A DNA stretch of 15,128 nucleotides, taken from an uncultured Clostridia bacterium. GTDB taxonomy: Bacteria; Bacillota; Clostridia; Christensenellales; UBA1242. Positions within the stretch are counted from its first letter, which is position 1. Every line of letters starts with the position of its first letter. The position numbers were made by a program, and so were the translations under genes. Of the stretch, positions 1 to 6,377 are shown piece after piece. Under the pieces are notes generated by a model. That model had not been told where the DNA came from and did no database searches. It saw nothing but the letters and a program-made list of their open reading frames with translations. The stretch covers positions 1 to 15,128 of the forward strand of contig CANQCE010000013.1 in NCBI GenBank assembly GCA_947589655.1, written 5' to 3'.

Positions 1-762
1 GAACAGAAAACTGACATGCAACCCAGAAACTGCAAGTATGTGCAAAATGCCAGCGCTGTTATATATCAAACGCGTGTCGGCGGACAAGTCCGATTTGTCT
101 CCGAATAAAATTGCAAACGCCACAGAGCCATTGTCGCTGCCCATGTTTGAAAACAACACATCTTTTATTTTAAGCCGAAAACTTTCGTCCGCATTTAGTT
201 TGTTGCCATGAACAAGCACATCTGCAATGTCCACCTCTGCAACATATGGAGTCCCATCACGCAAATAAAAACTTTTAAACTCGCCAAGTTCAAAAATTTT
301 GGCTTTTATCACTGGTGCTGAAAACGAAATAATGTCGCCTGCCTGAATTTGCTGTTTGTTATCGCATGAAAGCGACAGCCTTATATTTTTGTCTTGCTTG
401 CCGTTGATAAAAACATCTTTCAGCACAATGGTTGCTGCGTTTCCATAGGTGGAATAAGAAATGTCGTCAGACACCTTGGCAAAGACCTCTTGCTCTCCAA
501 CATAGTTTTTGCCTTCAAATAACATAATGCCCAGCGGTTGCAGCCCAAGCCCCAATCCAAAAAAGCAGATAAGCACCAAAAGTGAAACAAATTTTTTAGT
601 AAAAACACAAAAAATACAAAGTGCAAGCAAACATACAGCAATGAAAATTATATTTTTTAAATCGCCTTCAAAAAGAAATTTTGCCGTTGAAATTGAAAGC
701 ACCAACGCCAAAAATCCAAAAAAAAGAGGTCTAAAATTAAAAATTTTCTTTTGTTTAGCCAT
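1..762 (-). CDS. comEC: ComEC/Rec2 competence protein, N-terminal part (cut by window edge)
   Basis: ComEC is the inner-membrane channel that passes single-stranded DNA into the cytoplasm during transformation. The frame is open from ATG at 762 down to base 1 (254 codons, no stop), so the C-terminal part lies outside the window. Two or more hydrophobic segments are visible near the N terminus (about residues 12-70). A soluble stretch with the character of the family's N-terminal DUF4131/OB-like region follows (about 80-200). The signature HILAVSGLHVSFLF (residues 241-254) is the start of the Competence domain; family members read as HLLAISGLH. An in-frame TAA directly precedes the ATG, so no longer product is possible. 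There is no Shine-Dalgarno sequence. The product needs partner proteins (ComEA, ComFA) that are not in the window. Identification is firm; whether the organism is competent is unknown. Confidence 0.9.
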   Translation of the reverse strand, partial: MAKQKKIFNFRPLFFGFLALVLSISTAKFLFEGDLKNIIFIAVCLLALCIFCVFTKKFVSLLVLICFFGLGLGLQPLGIMLFEGKNYVGEQEVFAKVSDDISYSTYGNAATIVLKDVFINGKQDKNIRLSLSCDNKQQIQAGDIISFSAPVIKAKIFELGEFKSFYLRDGTPYVAEVDIADVLVHGNKLNADESFRLKIKDVLFSNMGSDNGSVAFAILFGDKSDLSADTRLIYNSAGILHILAVSGLHVSFLF

Positions 763-772
763 TTATAGCGTA

Positions 773-802
773 ATTTTATCACAAAGTTAGCGTTTTTGTA
801 AA
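773..802 (-). promoter_or_regulatory. Promoter of comEC, nearly leaderless
   Basis: On the minus strand a -35 TTTACA (802-797) is separated by 18 bases from a -10 TAAAAT (778-773) preceded by TGA, an extended -10. Only 10 bases lie between the -10 box and the ATG at 762, so transcription should start about 4 bases before the start codon. No ribosome binding site fits there. Confidence 0.5.
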
Positions 803-823
803 TTAAAAGCAGCCATTTAATTT
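800..823. terminator. AT-rich hairpin between DUF3419 gene and comEC
   Basis: A perfect 8-bp inverted repeat, AAATTAAA and TTTAATTT, flanks an 8-base GC-rich loop (808-815). It starts a few bases after the stop codon of the DUF3419 gene and reaches into the -35 box of comEC. The stem is only A-T pairs and no T run follows on the minus strand, so it is at best a weak terminator. Confidence 0.3.
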
Positions 824-827
824 TTTA

Positions 828-1808
828 CTATTTTGTTGCCTCTTTTATATCTTTTGCAGTTGCAGCATATACAACATCTTGGCTCTTTCTGTTGACCCTG
901 CTTATATTAAATTTTTCCGTATCAACGCCAAGACGGCTTTTGCAACGGTCGCTCATTTGCAGAGGTAAAAACCCTCCAAATTCATAAAACAAACTTACTT
1001 GCCCATCAGGTTTCAAAACTTTTGATAGCGATTTTAAAAAGTTATTGGACATCTCGGCATTTTTCTTCATTACTTGATAATCCGCATTGCTGTAAAAACT
1101 GCAAAAATAATAATGCAAAATGTTTGAAAGAATGACAATATCTTTTTGGCTAAAATTTTCACCAAGTCGATGCGCTGGGCAGAATTTGTGCCTGACTGGT
1201 TCCTTTAGCATGCCTATAAGCTTTTTTGTTTCCTTAAAAGTTTTTTCGCTTGCAAGATAAGGGTTGTTTCTTACAAAAATGCCTGGGTCACACTCCACAG
1301 GATAACCTTCAACTAAATTCCTCAACATAACATGTTTGTTAATGCCAGCATCTTCAAGAAAATTAAAAACTGCATCAAAAAAAGTTTTTGTGTTTAAACT
1401 TAAATGGCTGGAAAATTTGTCATAAATTTTTTTGTTAAAAAGCGGAATATCGCTATAAAAATCTAAAAAATCTTGCCTTGAAAGGTTTAAAAGCGCCGCT
1501 TGTTTAAGGTCATAGGCAAAAAATGTGAGTTCGTTTATATCAAAAGTTTCCACCGATTTTGCGCCAAAATATACGGCATTTAAGGCATGGTCTCCACTTG
1601 CGGTGACAGTTAAAACATCTTTATCTTCAAAAGAAGCAAATTTTTGAAAATAACCCAAATTTTCGTTTGTGGTAGCATAAAAAGAATACCAATTAGGCAA
1701 ACAGCCCTCTTTGGCATCATTATTAAAAAAAGATTTCTCTCCATTTTTTAAAATTTGGAAGGTCGCATCTATTTTTTGTTTTAAAAGTGGGTCTTTTGCA
1801 AGTGTCAT
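828..1808 (-). CDS. DUF3419-family, SAM-dependent transferase-like protein
   Basis: The 326-residue product resembles the DUF3419 family, relatives of BtaA, which transfers the 3-amino-3-carboxypropyl group of S-adenosylmethionine to diacylglycerol in betaine-lipid synthesis. Visible support is a Rossmann-like SAM-binding signature, VLTVTASGDHAL, followed about 15 residues later by an acidic strand end, VETFDINELTFF, where BtaA-type proteins hold the methionine and ribose. A late motif, KPDGQVSLFYEFGG, fits the post-motif strand of the same fold. I start it at ATG 1808. The upstream in-frame ATG at 1826 lies in the spacer just upstream of the -10 box, so it should not be transcribed. The gene is alone between desulfoferrodoxin and comEC. 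No BtaB partner is visible, so a betaine lipid product is not implied and the substrate is unknown. Family call moderately sure, function unsure. Confidence 0.65.
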   Translation of the reverse strand: MTLAKDPLLKQKIDATFQILKNGEKSFFNNDAKEGCLPNWYSFYATTNENLGYFQKFASFEDKDVLTVTASGDHALNAVYFGAKSVETFDINELTFFAYDLKQAALLNLSRQDFLDFYSDIPLFNKKIYDKFSSHLSLNTKTFFDAVFNFLEDAGINKHVMLRNLVEGYPVECDPGIFVRNNPYLASEKTFKETKKLIGMLKEPVRHKFCPAHRLGENFSQKDIVILSNILHYYFCSFYSNADYQVMKKNAEMSNNFLKSLSKVLKPDGQVSLFYEFGGFLPLQMSDRCKSRLGVDTEKFNISRVNRKSQDVVYAATAKDIKEATK

Positions 1809-1814
1809 GGCATC

Positions 1815-1842
1815 ATTATACCGCATTAAAAAAGTTTGTCAA
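1815..1842 (-). promoter_or_regulatory. Consensus promoter giving a leaderless DUF3419 mRNA
   Basis: A perfect -35 TTGACA (1842-1837), a 16-base spacer and a perfect -10 TATAAT (1820-1815) are read on the minus strand. The six bases GATGCC follow, then ATG at 1808. A start point 7 bases after the -10 box would be the A of that ATG, and there is no Shine-Dalgarno sequence. Confidence 0.75.
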
Positions 1843-1902
1843 TAGGCATTTTTTGATGTTTTTTTAGCCTTTTTGTTTAATTTGGGCGGCTTGAGGAATT
1901 TT

Positions 1903-2283
1903 TTACACCTCGGTTTTCCATAAGCCGTGCAAGTTGCAATATTCATAAGCGGCAACAACCTTTGCATCCCCAACATACACTTTTGCCTCTGGCTGCTCGC
2001 CTGGCTGCAAAGTTACTAATACAAAATTTGTGTCAGTTTCCACTGCAATAAAGTTAATAAAATGTGCTTCCTCCATAGGATGTAAAACACTGCCCACCCT
2101 TACAGTGGCAAATCCATTTTCAACTGTAACCACTGGCAAATGTTTCTCCGTTGCAGCCTCCACCGTGTTGGCGGAAATTTCTTCCATTATTTCTCCGCAG
2201 CAAAAAACTGGAACACCTTTGTCAACAAGTTTAACAACAACATTGCCGCAGTGCTTGCATTTAAAAAATCTTAAACTTTTCAT
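1903..2283 (-). CDS. dfx: Desulfoferrodoxin (superoxide reductase)
   Basis: This enzyme reduces superoxide to hydrogen peroxide in the cytoplasm without forming oxygen, a typical anaerobe defence. The 126 residues match the two-domain (2Fe-SOR) class. The N-terminal desulforedoxin-like domain has Cys9, Cys12, Cys28 and Cys29 for the Fe(S-Cys)4 centre I. The neelaredoxin domain has the catalytic Fe ligands His48 (in EKHLP), His68 and His74 (in VLHPMEEAHF), Cys116 and His119 (in YCNLHG). Lys47 next to His48 is the conserved lysine that guides superoxide. All ligands are present, so it should be active. It has its own promoter and a Shine-Dalgarno AAGGA 8 bases before the ATG. Electron donors such as rubredoxin are not in the window. 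No convincing terminator separates it from the lipoprotein gene upstream, so read-through is possible. Confidence 0.95.
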   Translation of the reverse strand: MKSLRFFKCKHCGNVVVKLVDKGVPVFCCGEIMEEISANTVEAATEKHLPVVTVENGFATVRVGSVLHPMEEAHFINFIAVETDTNFVLVTLQPGEQPEAKVYVGDAKVVAAYEYCNLHGLWKTEV

Positions 2284-2291
2284 ATCTTTTT

Positions 2292-2332
2292 TCCTTTTTC
2301 AAGAATTATAAATTTTTTCTAAAAGCTGGCGA
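2292..2332 (-). promoter_or_regulatory. Promoter and ribosome binding site of desulfoferrodoxin gene
   Basis: A perfect -10 TATAAT (2310-2305) lies 16 bases after a weak -35 TCGCCA (2332-2327, 4 of 6 matches). The Shine-Dalgarno AAGGA is at 2296-2292, 8 bases before ATG 2283. The leader is therefore about 15 bases, in contrast to the leaderless neighbour downstream. Confidence 0.5.
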
Positions 2333-2384
2333 CCTCTTTGATTTGTTTGACAGATAAAGACTCACTTTGTTCTTTTGATTTTAT

Positions 2385-3320
2385 TTAGCGCCTTTCATAA
2401 CGCTTTGTAAAGCCATCAGTAAAGGTATATTCATAATATTTTTGTCCGTTAATATCAATTTCTCTTATAACAAATTTTCCTCTTTGTCCGTCAATGACAT
2501 ATTCAACTTCAATTTCTGTAACATTGTTTTTTATCTCGCGTTCAATTGAATATTTGCCACGTTCTGTTCCGCTAATAAATTCAATTTCATATCCAGTTTC
2601 CTTTTTATTGCGTTCATTCTCAGCCTCAAATTCAACAGAAGTTCTTTCTTTAAGTTGATTGTTGATAAAAATTGAATAAACATATTCTGTTTCAGTCTCA
2701 CCAGTTTCGACAGAATGTTCTTGAACCATCTCAATACGATTTGATTTGTCATTTTGATATGCAACTATTTTAATTTCTGATTCGTTTTCGTCATGCTCTT
2801 GTTCATTTGTGCGTTGTCCTTCGAGGTTATATTGAACATTGTCAACAACCATTACGCCCATCAAAGAATACAGAGTCTCAACTTCGTCTTCGTCGACAGT
2901 TTGATTTCTTGGAGTTTCGGTGTAATACATTACATATTGAGTGTCATTTCCGTCAAAGTCCTTTCCTCTAATTGTCAATTTTGTTTGATAAGCAAACTCA
3001 GTATCAGGGTTAGTTTCAGATGTTGTAGAGACAACATCTTTTCCAAGAAAACTGTCAAGAGCTAGGAAATATTCATTAAACTTGTCAACTTGAGCTTTAA
3101 CTCCCGCCTCTTGAGTTTCGCTTGTTGCTGCAACTTCAGAGAGAGATTGGAGTGCAGCTGCCGTTGTTTCACTCCCAAGCAATTTAACAGTTGAAACGGC
3201 GCCAAATCCGTAAATTTCATCAGCTGAAAACATTTTTGAATTTGATTTGCCACATCCAACAAACATAAGTGGGACACTGCAAGCTAGGCAAAGTCCTGCA
3301 ATAAGAAATTTCTTTTTCAT
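2385..3320 (-). CDS. Secreted lipoprotein of unknown function
   Basis: I do not recognise the family of this 311-residue protein. It starts with MKKKF, a hydrophobic stretch and a lipobox-like FVGC ending at Cys23, so it is most likely a type II signal-peptide lipoprotein exposed outside the membrane. The mature part is rich in Glu, Asp, Lys and Thr. From about residue 180 to the end it alternates charged and hydrophobic residues in short strands separated by turns such as IDGQRGKF, ISGTERGKY and INGQKYYEY. This suggests an antiparallel beta structure built of degenerate repeats. Only a few Cys residues occur, all in the signal region. The gene has a Shine-Dalgarno AGGAG 5 bases before the ATG, its own promoter, and a hairpin in the leader. 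It is a single-gene unit next to desulfoferrodoxin; no shared job can be inferred from that. Confidence 0.75.
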   Translation of the reverse strand: MKKKFLIAGLCLACSVPLMFVGCGKSNSKMFSADEIYGFGAVSTVKLLGSETTAAALQSLSEVAATSETQEAGVKAQVDKFNEYFLALDSFLGKDVVSTTSETNPDTEFAYQTKLTIRGKDFDGNDTQYVMYYTETPRNQTVDEDEVETLYSLMGVMVVDNVQYNLEGQRTNEQEHDENESEIKIVAYQNDKSNRIEMVQEHSVETGETETEYVYSIFINNQLKERTSVEFEAENERNKKETGYEIEFISGTERGKYSIEREIKNNVTEIEVEYVIDGQRGKFVIREIDINGQKYYEYTFTDGFTKRYERR

Positions 3321-3333
3321 ACTTTCTCCTAAA

Positions 3334-3355
3334 TAGAACTTGAATCTAAGTTCTA
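3334..3355 (-). promoter_or_regulatory. Perfect inverted repeat in the lipoprotein gene leader
   Basis: TAGAACTT and AAGTTCTA form an exact 8-bp dyad around a 6-base centre (3342-3347). It lies just after the -10 box and ends 3 bases before the AGGAG site (3330-3326). It could be an operator, or an mRNA hairpin that protects the 5' end or controls ribosome access. The sequence cannot tell these apart. Confidence 0.55.
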
Positions 3356-3360
3356 GTGTG

Positions 3361-3389
3361 ATTATATCACTGTCAAAAAAAATTGTTAA
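3361..3389 (-). promoter_or_regulatory. Promoter of the lipoprotein gene
   Basis: -35 TTAACA (3389-3384), 17-base spacer and -10 TATAAT (3366-3361) on the minus strand. A TTGACA also occurs 4 bases before the -10 box but is too close to act with it. The transcript leader would be about 35 bases and contains the 3334-3355 hairpin. Confidence 0.6.
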
Positions 3390-3447
3390 ACAAATAAAAA
3401 GATTTTTTACATTTTTTGAATTGTTAAATTTTTTTACATTGTCTCCT

Positions 3448-3984
3448 TTATTTTTTGTTAATATAATTTATCATATCGTCCCAAACTCTCACTCGTTTAA
3501 CTACTTCTCCGTTTTTAAGTAAATTTAAAAAGTCTTTAACAGAAACAAATTTAACATCATCAACTTCTTCCACTTGCAATTTTAATTTAGATACATCAAC
3601 ATCACTTTCTAAAATATAAATATAATCAAATTCGTTTTCTATTAAATACCCCCCCCCAGTTGCATGTTTTTCATGACGTTTATATATCCCAAGCAACTTT
3701 AATTGTGAAATGTCTGTTACAAGCCCTAATTCTTCTTCAATTTCTCTTATTAAAGATGTATCAGGTGTCTGACCGGATGGAATATGCCCACTGGCACTCA
3801 TATCCCACAGTCCGGCATTTTTTTCTTTTAATTTTGAGCGCTGTTGCAAAAGGATTTGTTTTTTTGAATTTAAAATTATAACGCCAGACGCCTTATGCCA
3901 TAAACCATTCTTATGCACATCTTTTCTTGAACAAGATTTTAAATAATTTCCATCTTCATCAAACACATCAACAAACTCGTCCAT
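3448..3984 (-). CDS. NUDIX hydrolase with an internal G9 tract
   Basis: NUDIX enzymes hydrolyse nucleoside diphosphates linked to another group, in the cytoplasm with Mg2+. The 178 residues start with FDEDGN and continue into a NUDIX domain (about 28-160). The NUDIX box runs from Gly66 (GHIPSG) to REIEEELGL (residues 80-88), so the metal-binding REuxEE core is intact. The first Glu of the consensus box is Gln72 here; that residue is not one of the metal ligands. The layout resembles the isopentenyl-diphosphate isomerase-like / YfcD group, which has a similar start and SGH motif, but the substrate is not predictable. Codons 110-112 are GGG GGG GGG, a nine-base G run. The gene follows the two-TM protein gene after 25 bases, with AGGAG 5 bases before the ATG, so the two form an operon. 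Confidence 0.88.
   Translation of the reverse strand: MDEFVDVFDEDGNYLKSCSRKDVHKNGLWHKASGVIILNSKKQILLQQRSKLKEKNAGLWDMSASGHIPSGQTPDTSLIREIEEELGLVTDISQLKLLGIYKRHEKHATGGGYLIENEFDYIYILESDVDVSKLKLQVEEVDDVKFVSVKDFLNLLKNGEVVKRVRVWDDMINYINKK
3649..3657 (-). repeat. Homopolymeric G9 tract inside the NUDIX gene
   Basis: Nine consecutive C on the + strand (G on the coding strand) encode Gly110-Gly112. Adding one G brings a TGA after seven more codons. Losing one brings TAA two codons after the shortened tract. Either slip would truncate the protein just after the NUDIX box. Such runs are typical of phase-variable genes and stand out in this AT-rich sequence. Confidence 0.9.
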
Positions 3985-4009
3985 AATTACTCCTATAAAA
4001 AACGGATTT

Positions 4010-4624
4010 TTATTTTATCTTTGATTTAATTCCTTGAATTATTTCTTGATAACCTTCTGTTAAGTGCAGGCCACTGGAAGCAAGAGGCATCTCCAATCCT
4101 CGTTGCTGCTCATAGTTATACCATTTATCATAAAGATAATATGTTCCTCTATAATACTTTGCGTTTGGAAGTAATTCCCCATCTTGCACTTGCTTGTTGT
4201 TTACAATTAGGAAAAATCTATAGGACATAATATTGTCGATTGTGTAGAGGTCAATCGTGTTTCTTTCAACCAAAGCTGCAAGAGACTCTATCCATTCCAA
4301 ATAAACAACAATTTTTGATTGAAATTTTTTGAAATCAAACTGATAGCTTGGATTGCTGTTATGCTTGTCCAATTCTGCAAACACATCAAATAAATCATAA
4401 TCATTATAGAACGATTTGCTATATTCGACCAAAAAGGAAGCTGTGTTAATCTGTTTGTCCTTCTTAAATTGAATAAACAATGCTATAGCGCCGATAATAG
4501 CGGTAATTACAGTGACAATGTTTACAACTCTTGACCCAATATTGTCATCTAGCCACAAAGATGAAACAAGTGCTGCAATGATTAATATTGTGCTCAAAAT
4601 AGTAATCAAAGATGTTTTTTTCAT
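4010..4624 (-). CDS. Two-TM membrane protein with cytoplasmic helical domain, unknown function
   Basis: The 204-residue protein has two predicted membrane helices (about residues 5-24 and 33-53), then a basic stop FKKDKQ and a mostly helical, aromatic-rich soluble part. The order (short TM region, QFKKDKQIN, then ASFLVEYSKSFYNDY) recalls DUF4760-type proteins, but I cannot confirm that membership. By the positive-inside rule the C-terminal domain is cytoplasmic. It is the first gene of an operon with the NUDIX hydrolase 25 bases downstream. Small TM proteins beside nucleotide-processing enzymes occur in several anti-phage loci; here this is only an analogy. The Shine-Dalgarno GAGGAG ends 11 bases before the ATG, a longer spacing than at its neighbours. 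Confidence 0.7.
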   Translation of the reverse strand: MKKTSLITILSTILIIAALVSSLWLDDNIGSRVVNIVTVITAIIGAIALFIQFKKDKQINTASFLVEYSKSFYNDYDLFDVFAELDKHNSNPSYQFDFKKFQSKIVVYLEWIESLAALVERNTIDLYTIDNIMSYRFFLIVNNKQVQDGELLPNAKYYRGTYYLYDKWYNYEQQRGLEMPLASSGLHLTEGYQEIIQGIKSKIK

Positions 4625-4663
4625 TTTCTTATTAACTCCTCTATAATAAAAGTTGTATATCTT

Positions 4664-4693
4664 ATATTAACAATAACACACAAAAAATGTCAA
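4664..4693 (-). promoter_or_regulatory. Likely promoter of the TM protein - NUDIX operon
   Basis: A perfect -35 TTGACA (4693-4688) lies directly after the terminator of the preceding gene. An 18-base spacer leads to a poor -10 TAATAT (4669-4664). A second -10 candidate, TATTAT (4648-4643), has only a weak -35 at 19 bases. Confidence 0.45.
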
Positions 4694-4728
4694 CAAAAAA
4701 ACAAGCCCAAACCAAACTTTTGGGGCTC
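4694..4728 (-). terminator. Rho-independent terminator after the double-peptidase gene
   Basis: On the minus strand, AGCCC..AAA pairs with TTTGGGCT with one bulged base around a short loop, followed by TTGTTTTTTT. It lies about 45 bases after the stop at 4774 and ends where the next promoter begins. The double-peptidase gene is thus its own unit. Confidence 0.75.
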
Positions 4729-4773
4729 GATTTAGGTTTTGATTGGCGGACTGCCAGGGCGCTTATTCGCACC

Positions 4774-6192
4774 CTAAAATTCCAATGAAGAACTTTCGTT
4801 TTCTAGTTTGTTAGTTATGTTTAGTGCCGAAATAACATCTTTAAAGCCAACAAAGTTTGGCATATAGTTGTCAGTTTCTATGTCGGAGATCGCTATTCCA
4901 CCTCTTGTTGTTAATCTCGAATCAATAAATTTATGATTGCCCAAGTAAATTGCACAATGTCCGGGATAAAAGTTTTCATCCGAGACATTGCTTTCTTTTA
5001 GGGATTGCCTGTGGAAAAATAATATATCTCCAGCTTTACATTTTGTGTCTATAAAGTTGATCTTTTGTTCTATTGAAGCATTTTCATCAATAAATTTTGG
5101 CTCGGCGCCAATTTTAGATGTGGCAATTTTACCTGTCCAACTGCCACCAAATCCGTTTTCAAGAATATCCACGCCAAAGAAATTCTTATATAGCACATAC
5201 ACAAATGTTGCGCAATCGAGTTTGCACACATTATCTTTTCTACCGGCATGCGAGACAAAATCCTGTATATATTGCCCAAAAGCCAATCTCTTTTGCCACT
5301 CGTTTGAAATTGCATTTGAGCTATCATATTCCTGCAAAAACAAATGTTGTCGCTCCACAAGGTTTTTGGAAGTTGCTATAATTTGTTCTTGGCTTAGGCC
5401 AATGTTCTTCAATGCGTTTTGGATTTGGTTTAAAGTTATTCCTTTGCAATATTTTAGCCGCATGACTGTGTTTGTGTCTGTAAAATTAAAAAATTTGCCA
5501 AAATAGTCCAAATCAAATTGTGTTGGTCGTCTCGAATAATATATACTTTGGAAATCATTCATCTCAATTATCGTGTCATCATCCCAAAGCTTAATTTGAA
5601 TTTTCCCAATTTCAGTTATCGGCAAAGCAAGCATATTCAGATTCCACGATAAGTCACTTTTATCTTGAAAATCTAAGCAATCCATTCTTGGATCGCTGTA
5701 AAATAGCCCGAAAACGCCATATTTTTCATCTCTCAAAAACACTAAACAATTGGCATGATTTACAACTTTCCCATACTTATCTTTTGCCAAGCAACCTTGT
5801 ACAGCACATGGAATGCCTCGCTTTTCGCAAAGCCTTTTCAAAATTGTGGCATATCCAACGCAGACACAATAACCATTGTTTAGAACATCTACATAACTTC
5901 TGCACGCTTGAAAAGGCGAGCCTTTTGGCGCAAATTTATAGTTTAGATTTGTTGCATAATGATAGGCACAAATAAAATACTCAAAATTTGATGACGCTTT
6001 CGAGTTTATTTTTTCAGCCACGTCATCAAGCAAATTTTCAGCTTTCAAATAATCATTTAAAGACCAAACGCCACCAAACCAATTTGTGTCTTGCACAACA
6101 ATTTGATTGTTTGATGCCAACTTTCTTAAAATTTCAAGCTGCTGTTTGTTTACATTATGGTCGGTTATATCAACAACAACTTTTCCACTCAT
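4774..6192 (-). CDS. Transglutaminase-like plus NlpC/P60-like double cysteine-peptidase protein
   Basis: The 472-residue protein carries two papain-fold domains. The first (about residues 60-190) is transglutaminase-like. It has Cys111 in CVGYATILKRL followed by GIPC, His146 in NHANCLVF and Asp167 in FYSDPRMD, the expected Cys-His-Asp order. The second (about 315-450) is NlpC/P60-like, with Asp326-Cys327 in LDCATFVYVLY, GDILFFH, and His412 in GHCAIYLGNHKFIDS. NlpC/P60 enzymes usually cut peptidoglycan stem peptides outside the cell, yet there is no signal peptide, TM helix or anchor domain here. The N-terminal 60 residues (VVVDITDHN...) are unrecognised. The start is uncertain: ATG 6192 has no Shine-Dalgarno, and the frame stays open upstream without ATG, GTG or TTG through a GAGGTG at 6247-6242; an ATT start cannot be excluded. 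Targets could be cytoplasmic proteins, or a wall reached by lysis or holin-type release. Confidence 0.75.
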   Translation of the reverse strand: MSGKVVVDITDHNVNKQQLEILRKLASNNQIVVQDTNWFGGVWSLNDYLKAENLLDDVAEKINSKASSNFEYFICAYHYATNLNYKFAPKGSPFQACRSYVDVLNNGYCVCVGYATILKRLCEKRGIPCAVQGCLAKDKYGKVVNHANCLVFLRDEKYGVFGLFYSDPRMDCLDFQDKSDLSWNLNMLALPITEIGKIQIKLWDDDTIIEMNDFQSIYYSRRPTQFDLDYFGKFFNFTDTNTVMRLKYCKGITLNQIQNALKNIGLSQEQIIATSKNLVERQHLFLQEYDSSNAISNEWQKRLAFGQYIQDFVSHAGRKDNVCKLDCATFVYVLYKNFFGVDILENGFGGSWTGKIATSKIGAEPKFIDENASIEQKINFIDTKCKAGDILFFHRQSLKESNVSDENFYPGHCAIYLGNHKFIDSRLTTRGGIAISDIETDNYMPNFVGFKDVISALNITNKLENESSSLEF

Positions 6193-6256
6193 ATTTTTTA
6201 TTTTATCAACGTTTTCAATATTTAAAATTGTATCGAAATTACACCTCGCTGTTTTT

Positions 6257-6284
6257 ATTATAATAAATCTTTCAAAAAAGTCAA
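6257..6284 (-). promoter_or_regulatory. Promoter of the double-peptidase gene
   Basis: -35 TTGACT (6284-6279), 16-base spacer, -10 TATAAT (6262-6257) on the minus strand. The predicted start point near 6250 is followed at once by GCGAGGTG (6249-6242), leaving about 50 more bases to ATG 6192. Confidence 0.65.
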
Positions 6285-6320
6285 TATTTAGTTAAAATAT
6301 ATTACCATACCTATACAATC

Positions 6321-6354
6321 ACTTAAAAAGAAAAGTTCACATCCATTTTTAAGT
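6321..6354. terminator. Inverted repeat downstream of tRNA-Ser
   Basis: ACTTAAAAA (6321-6329) and TTTTTAAGT (6346-6354) are exact 9-bp complements around a 16-base loop, about 25 bases past the tRNA 3' end. The stem is nearly all A-T, so it may be a weak terminator or processing hairpin for the tRNA transcript. Confidence 0.4.
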
Positions 6355-6377
6355 TTATGGTGCGAACAGTTCCCTTG

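Noticed and set aside
1861..1902. AGCC...GGCT hairpin followed by A/T run after desulfoferrodoxin as a terminator
   Set aside because: The stem is only 4 bp with an 18-base loop, too weak to call.
3367..3376. TTGACA immediately before the lipoprotein -10 box
   Set aside because: It is 4 bases from TATAAT, which is impossible as a -35 partner. TTAACA at 17 bases fits.
3434..3449. AAGGAG followed by ATG TAA (start-stop) after the NUDIX gene
   Set aside because: The spacing is only 3 bases and no frame continues. It is likely chance next to a purine-rich stop region.
4744..4750. TGGCGGA, identical to the tRNA-Ser 3' end (6378-6384), flanking the double-peptidase gene: a possible attachment-site pair
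   Set aside because: Seven bases are too few to exclude chance, and no integrase or other mobility gene lies between or beside the copies.
4988..5506. + strand open frame of 172 codons opposite the double-peptidase gene
   Set aside because: It is antisense to the region with catalytic motifs, with no RBS or family resemblance.
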